This document shows, one piece after another, positions 10,632 to 19,528 of a DNA stretch of 64,000 bases (positions are counted from its first letter, which is position 1; every line of letters starts with the position of its first letter). A program made the position numbers and the translations under genes. This DNA comes from Uliginosibacterium sp036017065. Lineage in GTDB: Bacteria > Pseudomonadota > Gammaproteobacteria > Burkholderiales > Rhodocyclaceae. The notes beneath the pieces were generated by a model. The model ran no database searches. It saw nothing but the letters and a program-made list of their open reading frames with translations, and was not told the origin of the DNA. The DNA lies in assembly GCF_036017065.1 (NCBI RefSeq), contig NZ_JAYXHR010000002.1:868001-932000 (forward strand), written 5' to 3'.

Positions 10632-10821
10632 ACTCCTCGTGCAGCAAAAATCGGGTCGGAACAGGGCTTTTGTTTGGACCTGCAAACATTCACGGAGATG
10701 ATTTCTGGGAGCGCGGCAGACGGCCGTTTGATCCAGGACAGACCGGCAAGCCGGATTGGCGCGAACCAAACTCCCGACCGGCTGCCAAATTCTTCATCCG
10801 GATGTTCATGGACCAGCTGCC

Positions 10822-11715
10822 ATGGTCGTGTTGCCGCCATCGCCTCCCGTCGTCTCTGCCGCAGTCGAAAACGTCGCGCGTGTCGCGCCGCTTGCGCCTG
10901 CGAGTGGCGCGCGCAGCACCGGCGCGGCACTGCCGGTCAGCCCGGAGTCCACCAGCGTCTTTCTGTCCGGCATCGCCCAGCGCTTGCTGTCCGAACTGCA
11001 GCGCGACCCGTCGCTGGACATCGATGCCGCGTTCACCAGGAGCCTCAGCGATCCCGTGCTGACCGAGGCGGATGACGGCGGGCTGTTCTCGCCTGCCGGG
11101 CTCCTGCAGCCCTTCGTGCCGTCGCCCTTGCTGCCGCAACCGGCCGATGCGTCCGCCAGCATCGTGGATCCGCAGGCGCCGCTCGACACGCTGATCGAAC
11201 CGCCGCAGCCGGACCGGGCCGGGGTGCTGAACCTGGTCGACCTGACCGGCAACGAAACTGACGATGGCCTGACCGTCACCAACGACAACGAAGCGCCCCT
11301 GCGTGGCACCACCGCTGTTCCCTTCAACAGCACCGGCACGCTGGCGCAGCCTGTTGCTGCCAACGTGGCCAGCACGCTTACCGTGACGCCGCCGGAGCCG
11401 GTCAGCGTGGCCCCTGTGGCGCTGCCCGAAACCCCTGCAGTAACACCGGTGACGAACCCGATTGACGTCGCGGACAACCCGGCACTGCTGAACGCGTCGG
11501 CCGTCGCCGCGCAACCGCTGGCGACGGCCCGCGTACTCGACCCCTACCAGCAGGCAGCCCTGATCGCCGGACTGACCTCGTTCGGCAAGGATCAGGCGGT
11601 CTTCCGGGCCGGGGCGCCTGATGACGGCGGAAGCATCCCGGGCGTGGCGACCGTTGCGCCGGTGCGCGGCAGGAGCGATGAATCCACCGAGGCCTGGCTG
11701 GACGCACGACGGTAA
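10822..11715 (+). CDS. low-complexity hypothetical protein
   Basis: 297 residues if started at MVVLPPSPPVV. The composition is dominated by Ala, Pro, Val, Thr and Leu, without membrane spans, cysteines or a signal peptide. Most of it looks disordered (runs such as PVSVAPVALPETPAVTPVT). A short more ordered segment near residue 45 (VFLSGIAQRLLSELQRDPSL) and one near the C-terminus (YQQAALIAGLTSFGKDQAVF) could be helical. There is no clear ribosome site, and the opposite strand is also open here, so the call rests on length and codon pattern. Family not recognised. Confidence 0.5.
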   Translation: MVVLPPSPPVVSAAVENVARVAPLAPASGARSTGAALPVSPESTSVFLSGIAQRLLSELQRDPSLDIDAAFTRSLSDPVLTEADDGGLFSPAGLLQPFVPSPLLPQPADASASIVDPQAPLDTLIEPPQPDRAGVLNLVDLTGNETDDGLTVTNDNEAPLRGTTAVPFNSTGTLAQPVAANVASTLTVTPPEPVSVAPVALPETPAVTPVTNPIDVADNPALLNASAVAAQPLATARVLDPYQQAALIAGLTSFGKDQAVFRAGAPDDGGSIPGVATVAPVRGRSDESTEAWLDARR

Positions 11716-11878
11716 GCAAGGGCAGGGCGGTGACGGCCGGGTAGTGGGGATCAGCCACCAGCGCGATCAGGCACGCGCGCCGGTACGTGATGCCCGAGCT
11801 GCGTGAGCGCGGCGCGCCTGCGGGCGCTACCATCCGCCCGTGCCGGAAGAGCCGGCGCGTCACGCACGGTGTCAGACC

Positions 11879-12364
11879 ATGAGCACACAACCCCGGCACG
11901 ACCTCCGCCTGGCCTGGCAGTGGCTGCCCTTCGATGCCCTCACCGTCCCCCGCTTGCATGCGCTGCTGCGCCTGCGGCAGGACGTCTTCATCATCGAGCA
12001 GGAATGCCGCTTCCATGACATCGACGGACTGGACCCGGTGTGCTGGCACGGACTCGGCACTTCGCCGGCTGGCGAGCTGGTGGCCTGCGCACGCATCGTG
12101 CCGCCGGCGGCGACGGATTCACCGGTGCCGAAGATCGGCCGCGTGGCGGTGGCGCCGGGCTGGCGAGGGCAGGGACATGCACGGGTGCTGATGATGTCGG
12201 CGATCGATTTCACGCGCGGGCAATACCCGGCCACGCCGATCTTCCTCAGCGCGCAGATCCATCTCGAAGACTTCTACTCGAGCCTCGGCTTCCGGCGTAG
12301 CGGGGCCGACTACGAGGATGCCGGCATCATGCATTGCGACATGCTGCTGCCTGCCGGGGCGTAG
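11879..12364 (+). CDS. ElaA-like GNAT family N-acetyltransferase
   Basis: 161 residues. The N-terminal LRLRQDVFIIEQECRFHDIDGLD is the ElaA hallmark, and GRVAVAPGWRGQGHARVLM is the acetyl-CoA pyrophosphate-binding loop (R/QxxGxG/A). HLEDFYSSLGFR is the usual GNAT C-terminal motif. I start at MSTQPRHD, since homologues have only a short lead before the LRLRQ segment. The substrate is unknown. It lies between a hypothetical gene and a radical SAM gene on the same strand. Confidence 0.88.
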   Translation: MSTQPRHDLRLAWQWLPFDALTVPRLHALLRLRQDVFIIEQECRFHDIDGLDPVCWHGLGTSPAGELVACARIVPPAATDSPVPKIGRVAVAPGWRGQGHARVLMMSAIDFTRGQYPATPIFLSAQIHLEDFYSSLGFRRSGADYEDAGIMHCDMLLPAGA

Positions 12365-12465
12365 CGCAGGCGGCCTGCCTCTCGCCGTCGATGATTGCAT
12401 CGACGCGTGTTGAGCCAGATCGTCATGGCCATGCCCGCTTCGGGCTAGGCTGGGGCTCCCTCTTC

Positions 12466-13455
12466 ATGGCGTCCCGCATGTCTGGCCCCTGCCTTCCGCA
12501 CATTCCTCCCCACTTCGGCGCGCGGCGCTATTACGCGTGGAACGACTGGGTACGGCAGGCGCATGGCGGGCGCCTGCAGAAGGTGTCGGTCGATGCCGGC
12601 TTCACCTGCCCCAATCGCGACGGCAGCGCCGGGCGAGGGGGCTGCAGTTTCTGCAACAACCTCGCCTTCACGCCGGCCTACCTGCGCGAACAACGCGACA
12701 TCCTGGCGCAGCTCGACACGGGCATCGGCTTCATGCGCCGGCGCTACCCCGACACACGGGGCTACCTGGCCTACTTCCAGGCCTACTCCAACACCTATGG
12801 CGGCGTGGCGCAGTTGCGCGAGCTGTACGAGCGGGCGCTGTCGCATCCGCAGGTCGTCGGCCTCGCCATCGGTACGCGGCCCGACTGCCTGCCGGACGAG
12901 GTGCTGGACTACCTCGCGGAACTCGCACAGCGCTGCGTGCTGGAACTGGAGATCGGCATCGAGTCCTGCGACGACGCGGTGTTGCAGGCCTGCGGGCGTG
13001 GCCACGACTTCGCGTGCACCGTCGATGCGCTGCAGCGCGCGGCCGCCCGCCATCTGCCGGTGACCGGCCACCTGCTGCTGGGCCTGCCCGGCGAGAGCCG
13101 CGACAGCATCCGCAAGGGCGCCAGCGCACTGGCGCAGCTCCCCCTGGCGGCGCTCAAGTTCCACCAGTTGCAGGTGGTGCGCGGGTCGCGCCTGGCGCTG
13201 TACCGCAAGCGTGATCCCGCCGCCGTGCCCTTGCTGGAGCTCGAAACCTACCTGGACTGGGTGGCGGACGTGCTGGAGCGCATGCCGCCCACGCTGCGGG
13301 TGCAGCGCCTGGGCAGCGAAGTGCCGCCCGCCCTGCGCGCCGCGCCCGGCTGGGACCTGCGCCTGTCCGCCTTGCCGGGGCTGCTCGACGCCCACATGCG
13401 GGCCCGCGACACCTGGCAGGGGCGCCTGCATGGCGGTGCCGGCGGGGCGTCGTAG
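12466..13455 (+). CDS. radical SAM protein, TIGR01212 (YhcC-like)
   Basis: 329 residues, near the family length. The 4Fe-4S site is CPNRDGSAGRGGCSFC, that is C-x11-C-x2-C, the spacing peculiar to TIGR01212. YFQAYSNTY, GTRPDCLPDEVLDYL and ELEIGIESCDDAVLQ are further family signatures, and HLLLGLPGES belongs to the SAM-binding barrel. The start at MASRMSG is preferred; MSGPCLP, four codons later, is also possible. The biochemical role of the family is unsettled, and the neighbours give no hint. Confidence 0.93.
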   Translation: MASRMSGPCLPHIPPHFGARRYYAWNDWVRQAHGGRLQKVSVDAGFTCPNRDGSAGRGGCSFCNNLAFTPAYLREQRDILAQLDTGIGFMRRRYPDTRGYLAYFQAYSNTYGGVAQLRELYERALSHPQVVGLAIGTRPDCLPDEVLDYLAELAQRCVLELEIGIESCDDAVLQACGRGHDFACTVDALQRAAARHLPVTGHLLLGLPGESRDSIRKGASALAQLPLAALKFHQLQVVRGSRLALYRKRDPAAVPLLELETYLDWVADVLERMPPTLRVQRLGSEVPPALRAAPGWDLRLSALPGLLDAHMRARDTWQGRLHGGAGGAS

Positions 13456-13673
13456 GCGGGGTCGCCCAACGCGTCCGCGGCGGTCGGCACAGGGCAGATG
13501 GCCGGCCTTCCGTTTCCCGGATTAGCGGCGTTTTTCCGACGCATAGCGGCAGCGCCGTTCAAAGTGGGAGGTCGCAGAATGTGCCGTTACGCAGGCTGCC
13601 GGAATTGTGGCCACGACCTGCGCCCGGCCGGGGAAGACGGAAAGACGGAAAGACAGGAAGAACAGGGAGACGC

Positions 13674-14825
13674 ATGGACATGGAACACAACGGGACGATC
13701 GCCACGCTGCCGGCGGAGGAGATTTCGGGCTACCCCTACAGCGGCACGCTGATCGAGCAGATCCTCTTCCTGCTCAACTCGGACATCGTCTTCAGCGACC
13801 TGATCATCCACCAGAACAGCCCCATCATGCTGCGCCAGCCCAAGCGGCTGGCGGCGGTGTGCGACTCGCCGATCTCGGGCGAAGACCTCAAGGAGTTCTT
13901 CGAGGTCATCGAGCCGGCCTGGGAGGAGCGCATCGCCGACCGCGCCTTCGATCGCGCCAAGGATCTCTACAGCGCGCGCATCCGCGTCAACTGCTTCACC
14001 TTCCAGGGCAAGAAGCGGCTGGGTTGCGTGATCCGCCGCTTCCCGGCCGAGCCGATCCCGCTGGAAGACCTGGGCGTGCGGCCGTGCATCCAGGACTTCG
14101 CAAAACTCACCAGTGGGCTCGTGCTGTTCGTGGGCGACACCTGCCAGGGCAAGTCGACCACCATCGCTTCGCTGCTGGATGAAATCAACAAGACGCGCTC
14201 GGGCCACATCATCACCATCGAGGACCCGGTGGAGACGGTGATCCCGCAGCGCCGCTGCATCATCACCCAGCGCGAGGTGGGGGCCGACGGCGACGTCGAG
14301 AGCTACTACCACGGCGCGCTGGATGCGCTGCGCGAGCGGCCGGACGTCATCGTCATCGGCGAGATCCGCGACGCGCAGACGGCGCAGGAGGCGCTGGCGC
14401 TGGCCGAGGCCGGTCCGCTGGTGTTCGCCACCCTGCATGCGCGCTCCACCGAGCTGGGCCTGCAGAAGCTGCTGCGCCTGCTTGGCAACAGCGAAGCGCA
14501 GGCGCAGACGCTGGCCAGCACGCTGCGCGGCGTCATCTGCCAGGCCCTGCTGCCGTCGAGGGCCGGCGACTCGTACTACCTCGCGACCGAGTGCCTGACC
14601 ATGAACCCCGAGGCCGCGCGCCTCATCGAGACGCGCAACCTCGGCGGCATCCGCCCGCTGATCGAGAAGCTCAGCGCGGTGCCGGACTCCGGCTCGCACA
14701 CCATGAACGACGACCTCGCGGTGCTCATCAAGGCGAAGCGTGTGGACCTGGAGCATGCGCGTCGCGGCACGACCGACCCGCTGAAGTTCATCAGCCTGTT
14801 CGAGCGCGACAAGGCGCCGGCCTGA
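13674..14825 (+). CDS. PilT/PilU-type twitching motility ATPase (orphan)
   Basis: 383 residues. Walker A is GDTCQGKSTTIASLLD, the Asp box reads HIITIEDPVE, Walker B is DVIVIGEIRD, and the His box region is FATLHARS: the complete secretion-ATPase set. Family members hydrolyse ATP as hexamers to retract type IV pili. The N-terminal 120 residues (LIEQILFLLNSDIVFSDLIIHQNSPI) replace the usual PilT/PilU N-domain and resemble it only in outline. The start is supported by AGGGAGA five bases upstream. No pilus genes are nearby, so its partner is elsewhere or it has a different job. Confidence 0.88.
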   Translation: MDMEHNGTIATLPAEEISGYPYSGTLIEQILFLLNSDIVFSDLIIHQNSPIMLRQPKRLAAVCDSPISGEDLKEFFEVIEPAWEERIADRAFDRAKDLYSARIRVNCFTFQGKKRLGCVIRRFPAEPIPLEDLGVRPCIQDFAKLTSGLVLFVGDTCQGKSTTIASLLDEINKTRSGHIITIEDPVETVIPQRRCIITQREVGADGDVESYYHGALDALRERPDVIVIGEIRDAQTAQEALALAEAGPLVFATLHARSTELGLQKLLRLLGNSEAQAQTLASTLRGVICQALLPSRAGDSYYLATECLTMNPEAARLIETRNLGGIRPLIEKLSAVPDSGSHTMNDDLAVLIKAKRVDLEHARRGTTDPLKFISLFERDKAPA

Positions 14826-14846
14826 ACCCTGCGCGGCGGGCGCGGC

Positions 14847-15437
14847 TCAGCGCGGCGCGTCCGTCGTCGGCTGGTAGGTGACGTGGATGGTGGAACGTGC
14901 GGTGCCCGCCACGCAGCTCATGCTGACCTGGGTCTGGCCGCCCGGCAGCAGCCACTCGGCCTGGGTGTGATCGGCCACGGCCGTCATCCACATGTCGTGG
15001 CTGGCAGGCTCGCCGTGCCGCTCGACCAGCTGCCGGAAGGTGAGATGGCAGCCCGCCAGCGCGCGGGCCTTGTCCTGCTGCGTCGGGTTGTGGATGAGGC
15101 TTACCCGCATCAGCCCCTGCGTCTCGGCGGATAGCCAGAAGGCCGCGTTGAAGCGCAGGTCGCCGATGCGGTATCCGCGCAGCACATAGCCCTGGCAGTC
15201 GACCTTCCACTTGGCGTACAGGCTGGCCGGGTCGTTGCAGCCGATGAAGCGTTCGCGCGTGGCGGCGGGGAAGCGCGACAGCAGGTCCAGCTTGCCGGCG
15301 CCCCAGGCCAGGCCGTCGAAGTCACCGTTCGCGGCGGCGGGCGACACGGCACCGGCCGCGGCCAGCAGCGCAAGCGCGAGTTTCGGGACAAGTTTCGGGA
15401 GGTATGTCTGCAGGCTGGCCTGCGCGTCTGTCAGCAC
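14847..15437 (-). CDS. exported hypothetical protein
   Basis: About 196 residues. A signal peptide, LALALLAAAGAVSPAAANG, precedes a mature domain of about 160 residues with three or four Cys (FIGCND, KVDCQGY, AGCHLTF, MSCVAG), consistent with disulfides in the periplasm. No ATG precedes the signal peptide in frame before the neighbouring gene. I take a GTG at 15437, which gives a plausible short n-region with two Lys, but no ribosome site is seen and the start is uncertain. The family is not recognised. It converges on the PilU-like gene. Confidence 0.65.
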   Translation of the reverse strand: MLTDAQASLQTYLPKLVPKLALALLAAAGAVSPAAANGDFDGLAWGAGKLDLLSRFPAATRERFIGCNDPASLYAKWKVDCQGYVLRGYRIGDLRFNAAFWLSAETQGLMRVSLIHNPTQQDKARALAGCHLTFRQLVERHGEPASHDMWMTAVADHTQAEWLLPGGQTQVSMSCVAGTARSTIHVTYQPTTDAPR

Positions 15438-15689
15438 GTTCGGAGTTGGGCCGGCGTGGCCCGGTGGATGGCACGAACGCCATGGTACGCGAGCCGGCGT
15501 GCTGGTCCCGTGGCACCCGGGCAGCCAGGCCGTTCGCGAGACTGCCGTCACCGTGGTGGCGGGCGCCCCGCGGTGAAGCAATATATGCAGTCTGGATGAA
15601 TTGGGACTAGGATAGCCGAAGGGCCGACAGATCGATCCTGTCAGGGGAAACCGGTATGCCCCGGACATCAACCGTCGCACAGGTGCTGA

Positions 15690-17930
15690 ATGCAAGGTTC
15701 CTACGATGCCGTGCTGGTGCTGCTGTCGGTCCTCACGGCCGTGATCGCCTCGTTCGTGGCGCTGGACATGGCGTCCCGCGTCGCCTCGGCGGTGGGCAGG
15801 GCGCGCCGCGCAAACTTCTGGCTCGCCTGCGGTGCCCTGGCGATGGGCTCCGGCATCTGGGGCATGCACTTCGTGGGCATGCTGGCGTTCTCGCTGCCGG
15901 TGCCGCTGGCCTACGAGATCTTCGTGACCGTCGCCTCCTGGCTGGTTGCCGTGTTGTCGTCCGCGCTGGCGCTGCACACCGTCAGCCGGCCCTCGATGGG
16001 CTGGCGGCGTCTCATCGGTGCCGGCGTGTTGATGGGCCTTGGCATCGCGGCCATGCACTACCTGGGCATGGAGGCCATGCGGATGTATCCGCGCATTGCC
16101 TACGACCCCTGGTTGTTCGCGCTGTCCGTCGTCATCGCCATCGCAGCGTCCACCGTCGCCCTGCTGATCTCCTTCCGCCTGCGCCACGAAGGCGTGGTCA
16201 CCGGCTTGCGCAAGCGCCTGCTGGCGGCGCTGGTGATGGGCCTGGCCATCGTCGGCATGCACTACACCGGCATGGCCGCTGCCGGCTTCGCGGCAGACAG
16301 CATCTGCCGCGCAGACCTGCCCGACGCATTCAGCGTCGGTGGGGCCTGGCTGGGCATCATCATCGCGGGCATGGCCGTGGTGGTGCTGGCAGCCATCCTG
16401 CTCACCTCCGTCTATGGCGCCATTCCGCCCACCGTGCGCTCACGGCTGGTGTTCCTGGTGGTGGCGGCGGTCCTTCCGGTATCGGTCATGGCCATTGTCG
16501 CCATGCTCTATGGCTATCAGCGCGAGCATGGCCAGCAAGGGGAGAGTCTGGTCGTCACCGCGCGCACGCTGGTCACGAGCATCGACAAGGAGCTCGGTGG
16601 CATCGAGTCGGGCCTGCGTGTGCTGGCGACCTCCCGCCCGCTGGCCAGCGGTGATCTGGCTGCCTTCCGTGTGCAGGCGCGCGAGGTCAGCCGCCACCTG
16701 CGGGTGGACGCCATTACCCTGGAGAACGCTCATGGCGATGTGCTCGCCAGTACCTATGCCCTGCCGGAGGACTCGCTGCCACCCGACCGTGTCACCCGTC
16801 ACCGTCGCAGCGTGGCCGTGCCGGTCAAGCTGCCGGCCGCCCTGGCCGCGACGATGGGTTCGCAGGGTCTGCTGCGAGCCGAGTTGCGCGCAGGCGGCAT
16901 GCTGGATTTGCTGGGGCGCCAGCAGCTTTCCAGCGACTGGATCGTGGCGGTTTACGACCGGCAGGACGCCATCGTGGCGCGCAGCCGCGACAATGCCCGC
17001 TTCGTCGGCCTCAAGGGCCCCCTGCTGTTGCAGCAGCGGGCGCAGGAGGTGCGCGAAGACGTGCTGGATGCCGTGTCGCTGGAAGGCATTCCCGTCCTGT
17101 CGGCCTTCAGCCGGTCACCGGAGACCGGCTGGTCGGTGTCCATCAGCATTCCACGCAAGTCGATCAGCGCGCCGCTGACGCGCTCGCTCAGCTGGTTGCT
17201 GGCCGGATTGCTGTTGACGCTGGTGATCAGCACCCTGCTGGCATGGCGCATCGGCGGCGGCATCGCCAAGGCGGTGGAGGCGCTGACCGTACCCGCGCTG
17301 GCGCTGGGCAGTGGCACGCCGGTGTCGGTACGCGCGCTGGGGCTTACGGAAGCCGACAAGGTCGGCGCTGCGCTCACCCGGGCCTCGCAGCTTCTGGACA
17401 CGGCCCAGCACGAAGCCAACCACGACGGCTTGACCGGCCTCGCCAACCGTTCCCTGTTCCGTCAGATGGTCCAGCAGCAACTGGCCCTGGCCCAGCGCAG
17501 TGGCACCGCCCTGTCCGTGCTGTACATAGACCTCGATGGCTTCAAGCCCATCAACGACCTGTACGGGCACGCCATGGGTGACGCCTTGCTGCAGCAGGTG
17601 GCGCAACGCCTGCTGCAGGGCGTGCGCGCCGGCGACCTGGTGGCGCGGCTGGGGGGTGACGAGTTTGCCGTCGCATTGGTGAACTCGGGGCCACAGGGGC
17701 TGGCCAAGGTGGCAGGAAAACTGGTGGACAGCCTGTCCCAGCCGTTCGTGATCGCCGAAGTGAAGCTGGACATTTCCGCCAGCATTGGCGCTGCCAGCTA
17801 CGGGCCGGATAGCGCCACCGTCGCGTCGACCTGCGAGGCGCTGCTCGAGCAGGCAGACGCCGCGATGTACCAGGCCAAGCAGGCCGGCAAGCGTCGATTC
17901 GTGCTGGCCACGCCGCAGACGGACTTCTGA
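15690..17930 (+). CDS. MHYT-domain diguanylate cyclase
   Basis: 746 residues. The first 250 are an integral-membrane MHYT sensor: the motif occurs as GMHFVGM, AMHYLGM and GMHYTGM, with intervening helices. Such domains are thought to bind copper and sense O2, CO or NO. A further helix near residue 260 and one near 510 bracket a Cache-like extracytoplasmic region. The GGDEF domain (about 580-740) has an intact active site, RLGGDEFAV, and an RAGD inhibitory I-site five residues before it, so it should make c-di-GMP with product inhibition. There is no EAL domain. Start at MQGSYDAVL with AGGTG upstream. Confidence 0.93.
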   Translation: MQGSYDAVLVLLSVLTAVIASFVALDMASRVASAVGRARRANFWLACGALAMGSGIWGMHFVGMLAFSLPVPLAYEIFVTVASWLVAVLSSALALHTVSRPSMGWRRLIGAGVLMGLGIAAMHYLGMEAMRMYPRIAYDPWLFALSVVIAIAASTVALLISFRLRHEGVVTGLRKRLLAALVMGLAIVGMHYTGMAAAGFAADSICRADLPDAFSVGGAWLGIIIAGMAVVVLAAILLTSVYGAIPPTVRSRLVFLVVAAVLPVSVMAIVAMLYGYQREHGQQGESLVVTARTLVTSIDKELGGIESGLRVLATSRPLASGDLAAFRVQAREVSRHLRVDAITLENAHGDVLASTYALPEDSLPPDRVTRHRRSVAVPVKLPAALAATMGSQGLLRAELRAGGMLDLLGRQQLSSDWIVAVYDRQDAIVARSRDNARFVGLKGPLLLQQRAQEVREDVLDAVSLEGIPVLSAFSRSPETGWSVSISIPRKSISAPLTRSLSWLLAGLLLTLVISTLLAWRIGGGIAKAVEALTVPALALGSGTPVSVRALGLTEADKVGAALTRASQLLDTAQHEANHDGLTGLANRSLFRQMVQQQLALAQRSGTALSVLYIDLDGFKPINDLYGHAMGDALLQQVAQRLLQGVRAGDLVARLGGDEFAVALVNSGPQGLAKVAGKLVDSLSQPFVIAEVKLDISASIGAASYGPDSATVASTCEALLEQADAAMYQAKQAGKRRFVLATPQTDF

Positions 17931-17981
17931 GCGACGCAGCCTGCACGGGCGTGCGCTGCCCGGTCCGGGCGCCTTCCGGTT

Positions 17982-18377
17982 TCAGTCGGGAAAGCGCTCC
18001 ACGTGGCTCTCGCCGCGGCGGCCGTAGTAGGTGACGTGGCGGCCGGCCAGCCACACCGTGTAGCCGATGCAGCCCGCCGCCATCGACAGCCGTTTGAACT
18101 CCGGGTACTTCACCTCGCCACGCTGCGAACCGCGTACCGCCGCCTGTACCGCCGTCGCATCGAACTGCTGGCCGATGGGCGTGTCCGGCACCGGCAGTGC
18201 GATGTCCAGCGTGGCGCCGTCCGGCAGGTAGTAGGTGGTGAGGCGGCTGCGGTAGTCGGCGTGATACGACTCCACGCCGGCAGCCAGCAGCGCCTGCACG
18301 ATCTCGCCGAAGTGCGCGGTGCCGTCGCTCGATGCCTGCGCGCAGCGTTCGATGGTGTCGCGGGTCTGCGTGTCCAT
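17982..18377 (-). CDS. DUF1398 family protein
   Basis: 131 residues covering the whole DUF1398 domain (YbcV-like). The signature stretches are LLAAGVESYHADYRSR, TTYYLPDGATL, and the C-terminal CIGYTVWLAGRHVTYYGRRG. The function is not established; members are small soluble proteins found in enterobacteria and other proteobacteria. It lies between the diguanylate cyclase (convergent) and a MarR gene on the same strand, and could be co-transcribed with the latter across the 49-base gap. Confidence 0.88.
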   Translation of the reverse strand: MDTQTRDTIERCAQASSDGTAHFGEIVQALLAAGVESYHADYRSRLTTYYLPDGATLDIALPVPDTPIGQQFDATAVQAAVRGSQRGEVKYPEFKRLSMAAGCIGYTVWLAGRHVTYYGRRGESHVERFPD

Positions 18378-18426
18378 GTTGGGGTCTCCAGTGAGGTCCG
18401 TGGGGCTGTGAGCGTTGTGGCCGGCC

Positions 18427-18897
18427 TCAATCCACCGGCAGGTCCTTCAGCTGGTGCCGCTGCACCAGGTCCTGCAACAGGGCTACCAGCGCCTTGCGCT
18501 CAGTGGCATCCAGGTGGCCGAAGAAATGCGCGTCGTTGGCGTCCGCCAGTGACGCCAGCCGGGGCACCAGCGCGCGGCCCGCGGCGGTGAGCGCCAGCAC
18601 CTGGGCCTTCGCGCTGTCCTCGCCGTAGTGGCGCTGCGCCAGCCCCTTTTCCTCCAGCCGGGTGAGCACCTTGGAGGCGGCGCCCTTGGTCATGCCCAGC
18701 GCGTCGATCAGGGCGGCATGGGTGGTCACCTCGCCGTCGTACAGCGTGCGTAGCGCCACCCACTCGGTGACCGACACGCCGGCTTCCTCCACCGATCTGC
18801 GGAAGCGGCCCGACACATGATTGGAAACGAAGCGCATCCAGAAGCCGACATGGGCCTCCAGCGGCTGGGGCAGGGCAGGGTTGCGTGATCGCGCCAT
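18427..18897 (-). CDS. MarR family transcriptional regulator
   Basis: 156 residues, standard for MarR. The winged HTH reads EWVALRTLYDGEVTTHAALIDALGMTKGAASKVLTRLEEKGL, followed by the wing and dimerisation helices. No Cys sits in the position expected of an OhrR-type sensor, so a ligand rather than peroxide may be sensed. I use MARSRNPAL; an ATG seven codons upstream (18918) is possible. It is divergent from msrB-msrA, which are the likely targets, with candidate operators over the start. Confidence 0.9.
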   Translation of the reverse strand: MARSRNPALPQPLEAHVGFWMRFVSNHVSGRFRRSVEEAGVSVTEWVALRTLYDGEVTTHAALIDALGMTKGAASKVLTRLEEKGLAQRHYGEDSAKAQVLALTAAGRALVPRLASLADANDAHFFGHLDATERKALVALLQDLVQRHQLKDLPVD

Positions 18898-18944
18898 GTT
18901 GGTATCCGTGGAAACCATGCCAACATAGTTTCTCCGGAAACCAT
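18896..18944. promoter_or_regulatory. candidate MarR operators
   Basis: Two dyads overlap the MarR start. One is ATAGTTTC-TCCG-GAAACCAT (18925-18944), eight-base arms with one mismatch, the size of a MarR half-site pair. The other is ATGTTGG at 18896-18902 with its exact complement CCAACAT at 18920-18926. GGAAACCAT also occurs twice as a direct repeat. Position between marR and msrBA suggests autoregulation and repair-gene control; not tested. Confidence 0.5.
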
Positions 18945-19078
18945 CGTCAAGCACTGCTGGACAGGTGGCAAACCCTTGCGTGGCGCGGGCTGCCACGGGA
19001 AAGCCAGGGGGATTGAATTTCCCGCATCCGCCTGCATCTAAGAGGACCCGGCGGCACCATCCAGCCAAGGAGCCCAGC

Positions 19079-19528
19079 ATGTCCCAGTACCGCAAGACCG
19101 ACGACGCCATCGCCCGCCTGACGCCCGAGCAGTTCCGCGTCACCCAGCAGAACGGCACCGAGTACCCCGGCACCGGCGAGTACCTGCACAACAAGCAGCC
19201 CGGCATCTACGTCGACATCGTGTCCGGCGAACCGCTGTTCGCCTCCAGCGACAAGTACGAGTCCGGCTGCGGCTGGCCCAGTTTCGTGAAGCCGCTGGAG
19301 CCTGCCAACGTCGCCGAACTGCGCGACACCACCCACGGCATGGTCCGTACCGAAGTGCGCTCCGCCAACGGCGACAGCCACCTCGGCCATGTCTTCGAGG
19401 ACGGCCCGCGCGATCGCGGTGGGCTGCGCTACTGCATCAACTCGGCCTCGCTGCGCTTCGTCCATCGCGACGACATGGCGACACAGGGCTATGGCGATTA
19501 CCTGGACCAGGTGGAGGACGTGAAATGA
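19079..19528 (+). CDS. msrB: peptide-methionine (R)-S-oxide reductase
   Basis: 149 residues. MsrB reduces the R epimer of methionine sulfoxide in proteins. The catalytic Cys is in RYCINSASLRF; SGCGWPSF and SHLGHVFEDGP are the other core motifs. The two CxxC pairs that bind structural zinc in E. coli MsrB are replaced (VDIVSGEP, RSANGDSH), so this is a zinc-free type. The start MSQYRKTDD follows AAGGAG by about seven bases. The stop overlaps the msrA start (ATGA), a translationally coupled pair. Confidence 0.96.
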   Translation: MSQYRKTDDAIARLTPEQFRVTQQNGTEYPGTGEYLHNKQPGIYVDIVSGEPLFASSDKYESGCGWPSFVKPLEPANVAELRDTTHGMVRTEVRSANGDSHLGHVFEDGPRDRGGLRYCINSASLRFVHRDDMATQGYGDYLDQVEDVK

